Position numbers and translations under genes: made by a program
In this document: piece by piece, positions 16,478 to 26,461 of the stretch
Layout: every line of letters begins with the position of its first letter
How positions within the stretch are numbered: position 1 is the stretch's first letter
Notes under the pieces: model-generated
What the model saw: the letters and a program-made list of their open reading frames with translations, nothing else
Told to the model about the DNA's origin: nothing
Database searches by the model: none
NCBI RefSeq assembly: GCF_036084755.1
Contig: NZ_CP107968.1
Span: 7,076,001-7,140,000 of the forward strand
Reading direction: 5' to 3'
Length of the DNA: 64,000 nt
Origin: Streptomyces sp. NBC_00370
Lineage (GTDB): Bacteria > Actinomycetota > Actinomycetes > Streptomycetales > Streptomycetaceae

Positions 16478-16533
16478 TATCGATACGCCAGTGTACCGAT
16501 ACGAGCGCGTATCGGTACACTGGCGTATCGATA
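16478..16533. promoter_or_regulatory. 26-bp-arm inverted repeat: TetR operator and divergent promoter candidate
   Basis: Arms 16478-16503 and 16508-16533 are perfect reverse complements around the 4-nt centre AGCG. Each arm holds two CGATACG heptamers 16 bp apart (16481 and 16497; mirrored at 16508 and 16524). Each also holds a TACACT hexamer (16516-16521 on plus, 16490-16495 on minus) that could be a -10 box. The centre lies about 105 bp from both flanking starts. This fits two stacked TetR dimers over back-to-back promoters. Confidence 0.75.
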
Positions 16534-16611
16534 GGGCGTGGTGCGGACCGCGTCGCCGCACCACCACGACGCCGCCCAGCGCCGTGTCGTCCATGCAAGG
16601 GGGTCGGGTGA

Positions 16612-17415
16612 ATGAACGCCCGAACAGGGCCCGCCGAACGGAAACGGAACGCTTCCGCCCGACCGCCCCTCGCCCGCGAGCTGCTGCTCGTCGTCGGACT
16701 CTTCCTCGTCTACAAGCTCGGCAGGCAGGCCGCCAACGGACGCACCGCCGAGGCGTACCACAACGCGCGCCGCGTCTGGGATCTCGAACGTGACCTGCGG
16801 CTGCCCGGGGAAGGCGCCGTCCAGGGACTCCTCCTGCACGGCGACACCCTGGTGCACATAGCCAACACGTACTACGCGGCGGTGCACTTCCCCGCCACCG
16901 TCCTCTTCCTGTGCTGGCTGTACTGGCGCCGGCCCGGCCACTACGTCTGGGCCCGCCGGGTCCTCGCCACCGTGACCGGCGCCGCGCTCGCCCTCCATCT
17001 GCTGCTGCCCCTCGCCCCGCCCCGGCTGCTCACCGCCGCGGGCCTCGTCGACACGGCCAAGGTCTACGGCCCGACCGTGTACGGCGCGACACCCACCTCG
17101 GGCTCGCTGGAGAACCAGTTCGCCGCGATGCCGTCGCTGCACTTCGGCTGGGCCCTGATGGTCGCGCTCGGCCTGATCGCCGCCACCCGCTCGCGGTGGC
17201 GCCTGCTGTGGCTGCTGCACCCGCTGATCACCCTGTTCGTCGTCGTCGGCACGGCCAACCACTACTGGCTCGACGCGATCGTGGCCGCCGCCCTGCTGGC
17301 CGGCGCGCTCGCGTTCCTCCGGCCGCCGGCGGCGCAGTCCCCCTCACTCGTGGTCCGGTCGTCCGTACCGGCCCGCGCGATCCCACTCGTCACCTCGTCA
17401 GGGGGCCACCGATGA
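16612..17415 (+). CDS. PAP2-superfamily membrane phosphatase (AUR1/inositol-phosphoceramide-synthase-like)
   Basis: The 267-aa protein has about six hydrophobic helices. Its PAP2 catalytic motifs are AMPSLHFGWAL and GTANHYWLDAIVAAA, with the His and Asp residues used in phosphoryl transfer. The N-terminal YKLGRQAANGRTAEAYHNARRVWDLERDL is typical of the actinobacterial AUR1-like group. It likely dephosphorylates or transfers a headgroup of a lipid phosphate on the outer face of the membrane. ATG 16612 follows an AGGGGGT-type site. Its stop overlaps the transporter start (ATGA), so the two products are made together. It lies behind the symmetric operator of the divergent tetR gene. Confidence 0.88.
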   Translation: MNARTGPAERKRNASARPPLARELLLVVGLFLVYKLGRQAANGRTAEAYHNARRVWDLERDLRLPGEGAVQGLLLHGDTLVHIANTYYAAVHFPATVLFLCWLYWRRPGHYVWARRVLATVTGAALALHLLLPLAPPRLLTAAGLVDTAKVYGPTVYGATPTSGSLENQFAAMPSLHFGWALMVALGLIAATRSRWRLLWLLHPLITLFVVVGTANHYWLDAIVAAALLAGALAFLRPPAAQSPSLVVRSSVPARAIPLVTSSGGHR

Positions 17416-18647
17416 ACGGTGCGATGTTCGCGGCGGTGGGACTCTCGCTGGTCTCCGCCGTCGCCTACGCCACGGCGGCCGTCGCCCAGGAACGGCTGGC
17501 CGCCCGCAGCGAACCGAAGACCGGGCTGCTCACGCTGCTCGGGCGCGGCGCCTGGTGGTGGTCGGTCGGTCTGAACGCGGCCGGCGCGCTGCTGCATGTC
17601 GTCGCGCTCACCTACGGCTCGCTCACCGTGGTCCAGCCGCTGGGCGCCCTGACCCTCGTCGCCGCCGTACCGCTCGGCGCGCGCAGGGCGGGACGGCAGG
17701 TCAGCAAGGGCGAGTGGCAGGGCACCGCGTTCACCCTCGTCGGGCTCGCCGCGATCCTGCTCGCCGCCGCCGGCACGGCCCCGAGCGAGACACTCACCCT
17801 CTGGCAGGCGCTCGGCGTCGCCGCCGTCGCCCTCGCGCTCGTCGGCGTCCTGACCAGGCCGGGCGCCCGGCCAGGACTGCGCCACGCCGCCGCTTCCGGC
17901 ATCACATCGGGCGTCGCTTCGGCGCTCACCCAGACGGTGACGGTCGCCGCGGCCGTCGGCGGGACGACGGCGCTGCCGCTCTGGCAGGTCGGTCTGGTGG
18001 CATTGATGGTCGCCGCGTTCGCCTCCGGCGGCCTGCTGCTGTCCCAGACCGCCTACCGGGGCGGCCTCGGCGCGCCGCTCGCCGTACTGACTCTGGCCAA
18101 CCCGGTGGCGGCGGCGGCCATAGGCCTGACGCTGCTCGGCGAACGCCTCCAGGGCGGCGCCCTCGGTATCGCCGCGGCGGCCGTCGGCGCGGTGGTCGCG
18201 GCGCGCGGTGTGTTCCTGCTGACCCGCAGCTCGGCGGTGACGGGGGAGCCGGAGCCTGCGGGGCCGGCGCCCGAGGAGCCCCGTCCGCATCCCGAGCCCG
18301 TGATGCGGACAGAGCCGGCGCGGCGGACCGAACCCGCGATGCACGTGGTCCGGATGCCCGCGGCAGGACGCCCCGCCATGGCAGCGGAGCCGGTCGTCCC
18401 GCTGGTGTCAGGGGTGCCCGCGCAGCCGTCCAAGGGCCGGGAGCGGGTCGCCGCCGCCCGCTCCGCGATGGCCGGTGCCATCGTTTGGGGCGCACCCATC
18501 CCGGTACTGTTGCTGCCCGGCTCGTACGCCTCCGACGACCTGCCCGAGGCGCCGGAGACGGCGCGGGACGCGCCGCAGAACCCGCTGGGCACGGCCGACG
18601 AGCACGAGGAGCGGCCGCCGTCGCCGCACAGCCACTGCCGGGCGTGA
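17412..18647 (+). CDS. DMT/EamA-like membrane transporter with long Pro-rich C-terminal tail
   Basis: ATG 17412 overlaps the PAP2 stop, giving 411 aa. The first 280 residues hold about nine or ten membrane helices with the DMT signature (ALTYGSLTVVQPLGALTLVAAVPLGA; LLLSQTAYRGGLGAPLAVLTLANPVAAAAIGLTLLGE). The C-terminal 130 residues are Pro/Glu/Arg-rich with repeated Met-Arg-Thr-Glu-Pro-like pieces. They include one more hydrophobic stretch (AMAGAIVWGAPIPVLLLPG) and an acidic, His-containing end. Members of this group are annotated as permeases or small-molecule exporters. The substrate is unknown. Coupling with PAP2 suggests lipid-linked or cationic cargo, which is inference. Confidence 0.82.
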   Translation: MNGAMFAAVGLSLVSAVAYATAAVAQERLAARSEPKTGLLTLLGRGAWWWSVGLNAAGALLHVVALTYGSLTVVQPLGALTLVAAVPLGARRAGRQVSKGEWQGTAFTLVGLAAILLAAAGTAPSETLTLWQALGVAAVALALVGVLTRPGARPGLRHAAASGITSGVASALTQTVTVAAAVGGTTALPLWQVGLVALMVAAFASGGLLLSQTAYRGGLGAPLAVLTLANPVAAAAIGLTLLGERLQGGALGIAAAAVGAVVAARGVFLLTRSSAVTGEPEPAGPAPEEPRPHPEPVMRTEPARRTEPAMHVVRMPAAGRPAMAAEPVVPLVSGVPAQPSKGRERVAAARSAMAGAIVWGAPIPVLLLPGSYASDDLPEAPETARDAPQNPLGTADEHEERPPSPHSHCRA

Positions 18648-18757
18648 AGCTGCGCTGTGGGGCGGCTTAAGAAACTCTCGATGGACTGCGCGGTCCCGGC
18701 TCGGCAGATTGGTGGGTGACCACCGATCCGTACCGTCACCCGCCGGGAGCCGCGCCG

Positions 18758-19786
18758 ATGAAGGCACTTGTCAAGCAGAAGGCCGAGCCCGGACTGTGGC
18801 TCATGGACGTCCCCGAGCCCGAGCACGGCCCCGGCGACGTGCTCATCAAGGTGCTGCGCACCGGCATCTGCGGCACCGATCTGCACATCAGGTCGTGGGA
18901 CGGCTGGGCCCGGCAGTCGGTGGAGACACCGCTCGTCCTCGGCCATGAGTTCGTCGGCGAGGTCGCCGCGGTCGGCGCCGATGTCCAGGAGGTCGCCGTC
19001 GGCGATCTGGTGAGCGCCGAAGGCCATCTGGTCTGCGGCAAGTGCCGCAACTGTCTGGCCGGCCGCCGGCATCTGTGCCGCAGCACGGTCGGCCTCGGCG
19101 TGGGGCGTGACGGCGCCTTCGCCGAGTACGTGGTGATCCCCGCGTCCAACGTCTGGGTGCACCGCGCCGAGGTCGACCTCGATGTCGCCGCGATCTTCGA
19201 CCCGTTCGGCAACGCGGTGCACACCGCGCTCTCCTTCCCGCTCGTCGGCGAGGACGTCCTGATCACCGGCGCGGGACCGATCGGGATCATGGCAGCCGCG
19301 GTCGCCAAGCACGCGGGGGCGCGCAACGTCGTGATCACCGACGTCAGCCCCGACCGGCTCGAACTGGCCCGCAAGGTCGGTGCCACCCTCGCCCTCGACG
19401 TCTCGCACACCGGCATCGCCGAGGCGCAGCACCAGCTCGGCCTCAAGGAGGGCTTCGACATCGGCCTTGAGATGTCGGGCAGGCCGGAGGCCATGCGGGA
19501 CATGGTCGACAACATGACGCACGGCGGCCGGATCGCCATGCTCGGCCTGCCGGCCGAGGAGTTCGCCGTCGACTGGTCGAAGATCGTCACCTCCATGATC
19601 ACGATCAAGGGCATCTACGGCCGCGAGATGTTCGAGACGTGGTACGCGATGACCGTCCTGCTCGAAGGCGGTCTCGACCTCGCCCCCGTCATCACCGGCA
19701 GCTACGACTACCGGGACTTCGACGCGGCCTTCGACGAGGCGGCCACCGCCCGCAGCGGCAAGATCATTCTCAACTGGGACGCCTGA
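18758..19786 (+). CDS. tdh: L-threonine 3-dehydrogenase
   Basis: ATG 18758 follows GGGAG, giving 342 aa, close to the length of E. coli Tdh. This zinc-dependent medium-chain dehydrogenase has the catalytic Cys38 in GICGTDLHI, GHEFVGE, and the structural zinc cluster CGKCRNCLAGRRHLC. The NAD site is ITGAGPIGIMAAAVAKHAGA. The substrate-loop sequence MSGRPEAMRDM and the C-terminal KIILNWDA are typical of Tdh. It oxidises L-threonine to 2-amino-3-ketobutyrate, which the next gene product cleaves. About 110 bp lies upstream with no clear operator. Confidence 0.95.
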   Translation: MKALVKQKAEPGLWLMDVPEPEHGPGDVLIKVLRTGICGTDLHIRSWDGWARQSVETPLVLGHEFVGEVAAVGADVQEVAVGDLVSAEGHLVCGKCRNCLAGRRHLCRSTVGLGVGRDGAFAEYVVIPASNVWVHRAEVDLDVAAIFDPFGNAVHTALSFPLVGEDVLITGAGPIGIMAAAVAKHAGARNVVITDVSPDRLELARKVGATLALDVSHTGIAEAQHQLGLKEGFDIGLEMSGRPEAMRDMVDNMTHGGRIAMLGLPAEEFAVDWSKIVTSMITIKGIYGREMFETWYAMTVLLEGGLDLAPVITGSYDYRDFDAAFDEAATARSGKIILNWDA

Positions 19787-19879
19787 CCCACCGTCGCCAC
19801 TCCGCCCGCTGCCCGCCGCCTGCTGTCCGCCGCGATCCCGCCCGCTGCCGCGACCCCGCCGTACCCCCAGGAGCCCGCC

Positions 19880-21071
<1,192 letters not shown>

Positions 21072-21073
<2 letters not shown>

Positions 21074-21133
21074 CCGGCCCGGCACCGACGGGCCCGGCGG
21101 TCGACCGGCCCCGCACCGACCGGCCCCGCCGTC
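21072..21133 (+). repeat. 31-bp tandem repeat downstream of kbl
   Basis: Two 31-bp units (21072-21102, 21103-21133) match at about 27 positions, and a third partial copy begins at 21134. The first unit includes the last bases of the kbl stop. The repeat fills most of the gap before the LysR gene. Confidence 0.6.
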
Positions 21134-21161
21134 CACCGGCCGGACCTGGCAAAATGGCTGG

Positions 21162-22076
21162 GTGATCGACCCCCGGCGGCTGCGCATCCTGCGGGCCGTC
21201 GCGGACCACCGAACGGTGACCGCGGCGGCTGCCGCGCTGTACCTCACCCCGTCCGCCGTCTCCCAGCAGCTCGCCGCGCTGGAGCAGGAGACCGGGCACG
21301 CCCTGCTGACCCGCAGCGGCCGTGGTGTACGGCTGACGGCGGCGGGGGAGATCCTGCTCGGCCACGCCCATGCCGTCCTCGCCCAGCTGGAACGGGCCGA
21401 GGCCGAGCTGGCGGCGTACGCGGGCGGCGCCGCGGGAGAGGTCACGGTCGCCGCCTTCGCCACCGGCATCGCCGAGGTGCTGGCCCCTGCCGTCCAGGCG
21501 CTGTCCGGGACGCACCCCGGCATCCGGGTACGGGTACGGGACGCCGAGGGCGACGAGAGCCTGCCGATGGTGCTCGACGGCGAGGCGGACCTGGCCGTCG
21601 CGGTCGACTACCGGGGCGCGCCGAGCGAGGACGACCTGCGGCTCGCCCGGGTGGCGCTGTACGCGGAGCCCTTCGACGCGGTGCTCCCGGCCGGCCATCC
21701 GCTGGCCCTGTCTGCCGAGGTGGTCCTGGCCGAACTCGCCGGCAGCGACTGGATCGGCCACTCCCCGGGCAACCCGTGCCGCGAGGTGATCCAGCTCGCC
21801 TGCGAACTCGCCGGCTTCCAGCCGCGTCTGGTGCACTCGTCCGACGACTTCCGCGCGGTCGTCGCCCTCGCCGGGGTGGGCGCGGGCGTCGCACTCGTCC
21901 CCCGCTCGGCGCTGCGCGGCATGGACCTGAAGGGCACGGTCGTCCGCCCGGTAGCAGGCCCGGCCGCCACCCGCCGCGTCTTCGCGGCGGTACGCAGCGG
22001 CGCGGAGGACCACCCACTGATCCGCCCGGTCCTGGACGCGCTGTCACGGGCGGCGTCGGGGCTGACGACGGACTGA
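21162..22076 (+). CDS. LysR-family transcriptional regulator
   Basis: GTG 21162 gives 304 aa. The N-terminal winged helix (RRLRILRAVADHRTVTAAAAALYLTPSAVSQQLAALEQETGHALLTR) is typical of LysR, followed by a periplasmic-binding-like effector domain (GEVTVAAFATGIAEVLAPAVQAL to GVGAGVALVPRSALRGMD). No effector is evident. It lies 88 bp behind kbl on the same strand and could regulate amino-acid catabolism, but LysR proteins usually control a divergent gene and no gene is divergent here. Its 3' end converges on xylB with a 33-bp gap. Confidence 0.9.
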   Translation: MIDPRRLRILRAVADHRTVTAAAAALYLTPSAVSQQLAALEQETGHALLTRSGRGVRLTAAGEILLGHAHAVLAQLERAEAELAAYAGGAAGEVTVAAFATGIAEVLAPAVQALSGTHPGIRVRVRDAEGDESLPMVLDGEADLAVAVDYRGAPSEDDLRLARVALYAEPFDAVLPAGHPLALSAEVVLAELAGSDWIGHSPGNPCREVIQLACELAGFQPRLVHSSDDFRAVVALAGVGAGVALVPRSALRGMDLKGTVVRPVAGPAATRRVFAAVRSGAEDHPLIRPVLDALSRAASGLTTD

Positions 22077-22109
22077 TCCCGTCCGGGCGGGCGGCTCAGG
22101 CCGGCCCGG

Positions 22110-23585
22110 TTACGACAGCAGGCTCGGGGCCGCGCGGTCCAGTACCGTGTTGACCCGCTCCCAGGTCTCCAGGTCCCGTGTCACCGGCTCCAGTTCGGGG
22201 CCGCTGCCGGACTGCCAGGACGTCGCGACGGCCACCGGGTCCTCGCCCGTCGCCGCGCTCGCCGCCAGGGCCGCCGCGCCGAGGGCGACCAGTTCGCCGC
22301 TCTGCGGGACGACCAGGCCGCGGCCCGAGAGCCGCCGTACGGTCTCCACCCACATCCGGCCCTGCGCGCCGCCGCCGATCAGGCGCAGTGGACGGCTCGC
22401 GACCTCGGGGGCCGCCGGGTCGAGGCCGCACGCGGCCAGTACCTCGTCCAGGGCGCGCAGTACGGTCACCGCCGCGCCCTCGTAGGCGGCGCCGAGCAGC
22501 TGCTGGGGTGTGGTGTCGTGCCGCAGTCCGGTCAACAGGCCTGCCGCGGTGGGCAGATCGGGGGTGCGCTCGCCGTCGAGGTAGGGGAGCAGTACGGCCT
22601 CGCCGCCCGGTGTCGCGTCCTCCCGGTCGAGCCGCAGCAGCTCGGCGACCTTGTCGACGGCGAGGGTGCAGTTCAGGGTGCAGCCGAGCGGCAGGTACGT
22701 GCCGTCGGCCGCGGCGAAGCCGGACAGCGCGGGGGTGGTGGGGCGGGTGCGGGTCGCGGCGAACACCGTGCCCGAGGTGCCGAGGCTGAGCACCGGGTGG
22801 TCCAGCAGCCCCGCGCCGCCGAGGCCGAGGCCGACGGCCGCGCTCATGTTGTCGCCGGTGCCGGCCGCGACGGCGATACCGGCGGGCAGTCCCAGCTCGG
22901 CGGCGGCGCCCGCGGTGAGCGAGCCGATCCGGGCGCCGCCGGTGGTCGCGACGGCCGGCAGCAGCGCGGCGTCGAGGCCGAGCAGCGCCAGCAGCTCCGG
23001 GTCGTACGCGCCGGTGGCCGTGGAGTACCAGTTGGTGCCCGAGGCGTCACCGGGGTCGGTGACGGCCGTGCCGGCCAGCCGCTCGGTGAGGAAGTCGTGG
23101 GGGAGCCGGACCGCCGCCGTCGCCTCGGCGACGGCGGGGTCGTTCTCGCGCAGCCACTGCCACTTCGTGGCGGTGATCGAGGCGACGGGCGCCGAACCTG
23201 TGCGTGCCGCCCAGGCGGCGGCGCCGCCCAGCGCCTCGGTGAGCGCCGCTGCCTGCGGGGCGGAGCGGGTGTCGTTCCACAGCATCGCCGGACGCAGCGG
23301 CCGTCCCGTACGGTCCAGCACCACCAGTCCGTGCTGCTGGCCGGCGACGGCGATACCGGTCACAGCCGAGGCGTCGACACCGGACTCCTTGAGCCCCGCG
23401 GTGACGGCCTCGCGCAGCGCGCTCCACCACACCTCGGGGTCGGTCTCGCGCGCGCCGCCCTCGCCGGTGACGCGGTGCGAGGCGCGCCCGACGGCGAGCA
23501 GCTTGCCGGTCTCGACGTCGGTGAACGCCGCCTTGGTCGACTGGGTGGAGCTGTCGACGCCGATCACGACCGGGCTCCGCGACAT
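22110..23585 (-). CDS. xylB: Xylulokinase
   Basis: ATG 23585 follows GGAAGAGG, giving 491 aa. FGGY sugar-kinase motifs are present: the N-terminal phosphate loop VIGVDSSTQSTKAAF, GQQHGLVVLDRTGRPLRPAMLWNDTR, and the C-terminal ATPase half with SLGTSGTVFA and LIGGGAQGRMW. WNDTRS is typical of xylulokinases. It phosphorylates D-xylulose to xylulose 5-phosphate for the pentose phosphate pathway. It is divergent from xylA across 257 bp holding the shared control region. Confidence 0.96.
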   Translation of the reverse strand: MSRSPVVIGVDSSTQSTKAAFTDVETGKLLAVGRASHRVTGEGGARETDPEVWWSALREAVTAGLKESGVDASAVTGIAVAGQQHGLVVLDRTGRPLRPAMLWNDTRSAPQAAALTEALGGAAAWAARTGSAPVASITATKWQWLRENDPAVAEATAAVRLPHDFLTERLAGTAVTDPGDASGTNWYSTATGAYDPELLALLGLDAALLPAVATTGGARIGSLTAGAAAELGLPAGIAVAAGTGDNMSAAVGLGLGGAGLLDHPVLSLGTSGTVFAATRTRPTTPALSGFAAADGTYLPLGCTLNCTLAVDKVAELLRLDREDATPGGEAVLLPYLDGERTPDLPTAAGLLTGLRHDTTPQQLLGAAYEGAAVTVLRALDEVLAACGLDPAAPEVASRPLRLIGGGAQGRMWVETVRRLSGRGLVVPQSGELVALGAAALAASAATGEDPVAVATSWQSGSGPELEPVTRDLETWERVNTVLDRAAPSLLS

Positions 23586-23620
23586 GGACGTACCTCTTCC
23601 TGACCGGCTGTGGAACACAG

Positions 23621-23645
23621 TTTTGGACGTGGGAAAAACAAATTA
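23621..23645. promoter_or_regulatory. xylO-like site on the xylB side
   Basis: Between AGTTTTG (23619) and AACAAATTA (ending 23645), this AT-rich island resembles the Gram-positive xylose operator half-sites TAGTTTG/CAAACTA. On the minus strand it offers TAATTT as a possible -10 box for xylB. The match is partial. Confidence 0.3.
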
Positions 23646-23751
23646 CGCGATGGGGCGCCGCACCGGAACCGGGGCGGCGATCATTGACTCTCCGTGGTCC
23701 TGCCCGTGCACGTTCGACCGGTCGGACACAGATGAGCGCGAACGGGGGCTT

Positions 23752-23802
23752 TTGCGTACCGGGGGCGCCGTGCCATATTAGTCATGTCAGGAAACAAAAG
23801 GT
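23752..23802 (+). promoter_or_regulatory. xylA promoter with overlapping xylO-like operator
   Basis: TTGCGT (23752-23757) and CATATT (23774-23779) are 16 bp apart, a plausible vegetative promoter. Starting at 23778, a 25-bp stretch beginning TTAGT and containing AACAAA keeps 14 of 25 positions of the Bacillus xylO consensus as I recall it, in register. It overlaps the -10 box, as a ROK repressor site would. Confidence 0.45.
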
Positions 23803-23842
23803 CGGCACGTGCCGGACCTTGAGGTGTCGAAGGCGGCCAGAG

Positions 23843-25012
23843 ATGACGGATAGCTTCACCCCCACCCCCGAGGACAAGTTCAGCTTCGGCCTGTGGACCG
23901 TGGGCTGGCAGGGCAAGGACCCCTTCGGTGACGCCACGCGCCCGGCCCTGGACCCGGTCGAGTCCGTGAAGCGCCTCGCCGAGCTGGGGTCGTGGGGGGT
24001 CACCTTCCACGACGACGACCTCATCCCGTTCGGCTCGACCGACGCGGAGCGCGAGGCGCACATCAAGCGGTTCCGGCAGGCGACCGAAGAGACCGGCATC
24101 ACGGTGGAGATGGTCACCACCAACCTCTTCACGCACCCCGTGTTCAAGGACGGCGGCTTCACCGCCAACGACCGTGACGTGCGCCGCTACGCACTGCGCA
24201 AGGTCCTGCGCAACGTCGACCTCGCCGCCGAGCTGGGCGCCAAGACCTTCGTCGCCTGGGGCGGCAGGGAAGGCGCCGAGTCGGGCGGTGCCAAGGACGT
24301 GCGCCTCGCGCTCGACCGGATGAAGGAAGCCTTCGACCTGCTCGCCGAGTACGTCACGGAGCAGGGTTACGACATCAAGTTCGCCATCGAGCCGAAGCCC
24401 AACGAGCCGCGCGGCGACATCCTGCTGCCCACCGTCGGCCACGCCATCGCCTTCATCGACCGCCTCGCGCGCCCCGAGCTGTTCGGCGTCAACCCGGAGG
24501 TCGGGCACGAGCAGATGGCCGGGCTCAACTTCCAGCACGGCATCGCGCAGGCGCTGTGGTCGGGCAAGCTCTTCCACATCGACCTCAACGGCCAGCACGG
24601 CACCCGCTACGACCAGGACCTGCGCTTCGGCGCCGGCGATCTGCGCGCCGCCTTCTGGCTCGTGGACCTGCTGGAGAGCGCGGGCTGGGAAGGCGCGCGG
24701 CACTTCGACTTCAAGCCGCCGCGCACCGAGGACTTCGACGGGGTGTGGGCGTCGGCCGCCGGCTGCATGCGCAACTACCTGATCCTCAAGGAGCGCGCCG
24801 CCGCGTTCCGCGCCGACCCGCAGGTCCAGGAGGCGCTGCGGGCAGCGCGCCTGGACGAGCTGGCCCAGCCCACGGCGGCCGACGGAGTGGCGGCGCTGCT
24901 CGCCGACCGCGCCGCCTTCGAGGACTTCGACGTCGACGCCGCCGCCGAGCGCGGCATGGCGTTCGAGGCGCTCGACCAGCTCGCGATGGACCACCTGCTC
25001 GGCGCCCGCTGA
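23843..25012 (+). CDS. xylA: Xylose isomerase
   Basis: ATG 23843 gives 389 aa, close to the size of actinomycete xylose/glucose isomerases. The catalytic His is in VTFHDDDLIPFG. The metal-site Glu and Lys are in FAIEPKPNEPRGD, and the remaining ligands lie in NPEVGHEQMAGLNF and FHIDLNGQHGTRYDQDLRFG. KTFVAWGGREGAES is the class I signature. It converts D-xylose to D-xylulose in the cytosol. It is divergent from xylB and converges on the ROK repressor gene across a strong hairpin. Confidence 0.98.
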   Translation: MTDSFTPTPEDKFSFGLWTVGWQGKDPFGDATRPALDPVESVKRLAELGSWGVTFHDDDLIPFGSTDAEREAHIKRFRQATEETGITVEMVTTNLFTHPVFKDGGFTANDRDVRRYALRKVLRNVDLAAELGAKTFVAWGGREGAESGGAKDVRLALDRMKEAFDLLAEYVTEQGYDIKFAIEPKPNEPRGDILLPTVGHAIAFIDRLARPELFGVNPEVGHEQMAGLNFQHGIAQALWSGKLFHIDLNGQHGTRYDQDLRFGAGDLRAAFWLVDLLESAGWEGARHFDFKPPRTEDFDGVWASAAGCMRNYLILKERAAAFRADPQVQEALRAARLDELAQPTAADGVAALLADRAAFEDFDVDAAAERGMAFEALDQLAMDHLLGAR

Positions 25013-25055
25013 CCCGTCCGCCTTCCGGGCAGACGCGTTCGCGAGGGTGCCGTTC

Positions 25056-25082
25056 GGCCCGGGCAGCCCCGCTGCCCGGGCC
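25056..25082. terminator. Bidirectional hairpin between xylA and the ROK regulator
   Basis: Perfect 12-bp arms (25056-25067, 25071-25082) surround the loop CCC. It lies 44 bp past the xylA stop and 27 bp past the end of the convergent ROK gene, so it can serve both. Confidence 0.85.
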
Positions 25083-25108
25083 TCCGGCTGCCCGCGCTCA
25101 CGCGGCTG

Positions 25109-26350
25109 TCAGCGGTTCGCCTCGCGCCGTACATAGGCCACCGGGTCGGCCAGGACGGCCCGTACGACCAGGGCGGCTGCGCCGCGCGCCGCGTCGCCCG
25201 CCGACGAGGAGGCGCGCAGCCGGCCGCTGTCGCGCGGCCACAGGCCCGAGACCACCCGGGCCGTCAGCTCCCGGTCGGCCGACGGCGACAGCCAGGGCAT
25301 CAACTCGCGGTAGATCCCGCCGAGTACGACCGCGTCAGGGTCGAAGAGATTCACCGCGCCCGACAGGACGCGGCCCAGCATCGTGCCCGCCTGCTCGACG
25401 GCGGCCACCGCCTGCGCGTCACCGCCGCGCGCCTTGCGCTCCAGCTCCGCGACGCCCGGCACCCCGGAGTTCTCGTCCATGCCGGCCGCCCGCAGCAGCG
25501 CCGACTGGCCCGCGTACTGCTCAAGACAGCCGCGCGAACCGCAACGGCACAGCGGACCCTCGGAGTCGACGACCACATGGCCGATCTCCCCGGCGAAGCC
25601 GTGCGCGCCGCGCAGCAGTTCACCGTCGAGGACCAGCGCGCCGCCGACGCCGATCTCACCGGTCAGATACAGGAACGAGCGCAACGGGCCGAGGCCGCCG
25701 AACCACAGCTCGGCCAGCGCCGCCAGATTGGCCTCGTTCTCCGAACTCACCGGCAGCACGGGCTGTTCCGGCTGCAGTTCGGCCAAGGCGCGCGCGAACA
25801 GCTCCTCGGCGGGCACCCGGTTCCAGCCGAGGTTGGGGGCCTGCCGGACCGTACCGCCCGACACCAGCCCCGGCAGCGCCAGTTGGACCCCCACGGGCAG
25901 CAAGTCCTGCTCGGCGGCGGACTCCAGGGTGCGCGCGGCGATACGGGCGCCACGGGCCAGCACCTCGGCGGGCAGCGCACCCCTGTTGTCGATGTGCTCG
26001 GTGAGCCGGACCCGGTCGGTGCCGGACAGATCGACGACACACACCGACACGTAGTCGATGTTGATCTCGACACCGATCCCGGCCGGCCCGGAACGGGTCA
26101 CCTTCAGCACCGTGCCCGGCCGGCCCGCCTGTCCGCTGAACGTCTTGCCGGACTCGGAGAGGAAGCCGCTCTCCAGCAACTGCTCGACCAGGGACGACAC
26201 CGCGGCCCTGGTCAGTCCCACGCGCGCGGCGACCCCGGCCCTGGTCGCCTCGCCCTCGTCCCGTACCGCGCGCAGCACAAGGCTCAGATTGTGCCGGCGC
26301 ACTGTCTCTTTGTCCGCTTTGGGGCCGAGGGATGTGTGGTTGTTGTTCAT
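25109..26350 (-). CDS. xylR: ROK-family transcriptional repressor, probable xylose regulator
   Basis: ATG 26350 gives 413 aa; the ribosome-binding site is weak and longer starts exist up to 26413. The N-terminal winged helix (RRHNLSLVLRAVRDEGEATRAGVAARVGLTRAAVSSLVEQLLESGFLSE) precedes a ROK sugar-kinase-like domain with YLTGEIGVGGALV, GEIGHVVVDSEG and the zinc motif CRCGSRGCLEQY. The ATP-loop DxGxT is replaced by GVEINIDYV, as in ROK repressors without kinase activity. Its position beside xylA/xylB points to xylose control, as for XylR/ROK7B7-type regulators of Streptomyces. Ligand and operator are inferred. Confidence 0.85.
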   Translation of the reverse strand: MNNNHTSLGPKADKETVRRHNLSLVLRAVRDEGEATRAGVAARVGLTRAAVSSLVEQLLESGFLSESGKTFSGQAGRPGTVLKVTRSGPAGIGVEINIDYVSVCVVDLSGTDRVRLTEHIDNRGALPAEVLARGARIAARTLESAAEQDLLPVGVQLALPGLVSGGTVRQAPNLGWNRVPAEELFARALAELQPEQPVLPVSSENEANLAALAELWFGGLGPLRSFLYLTGEIGVGGALVLDGELLRGAHGFAGEIGHVVVDSEGPLCRCGSRGCLEQYAGQSALLRAAGMDENSGVPGVAELERKARGGDAQAVAAVEQAGTMLGRVLSGAVNLFDPDAVVLGGIYRELMPWLSPSADRELTARVVSGLWPRDSGRLRASSSAGDAARGAAALVVRAVLADPVAYVRREANR

Positions 26351-26461
26351 GTCGCTGACGAGCCTATGTGATCGGCGTTGCGCACAGGGGGTGTCCTGGC
26401 AGGTCCGCCCCACGACGGAGGCCGCGGGGCACCCGTCCGTCGCGCCGTGACGGCCGCCGGT

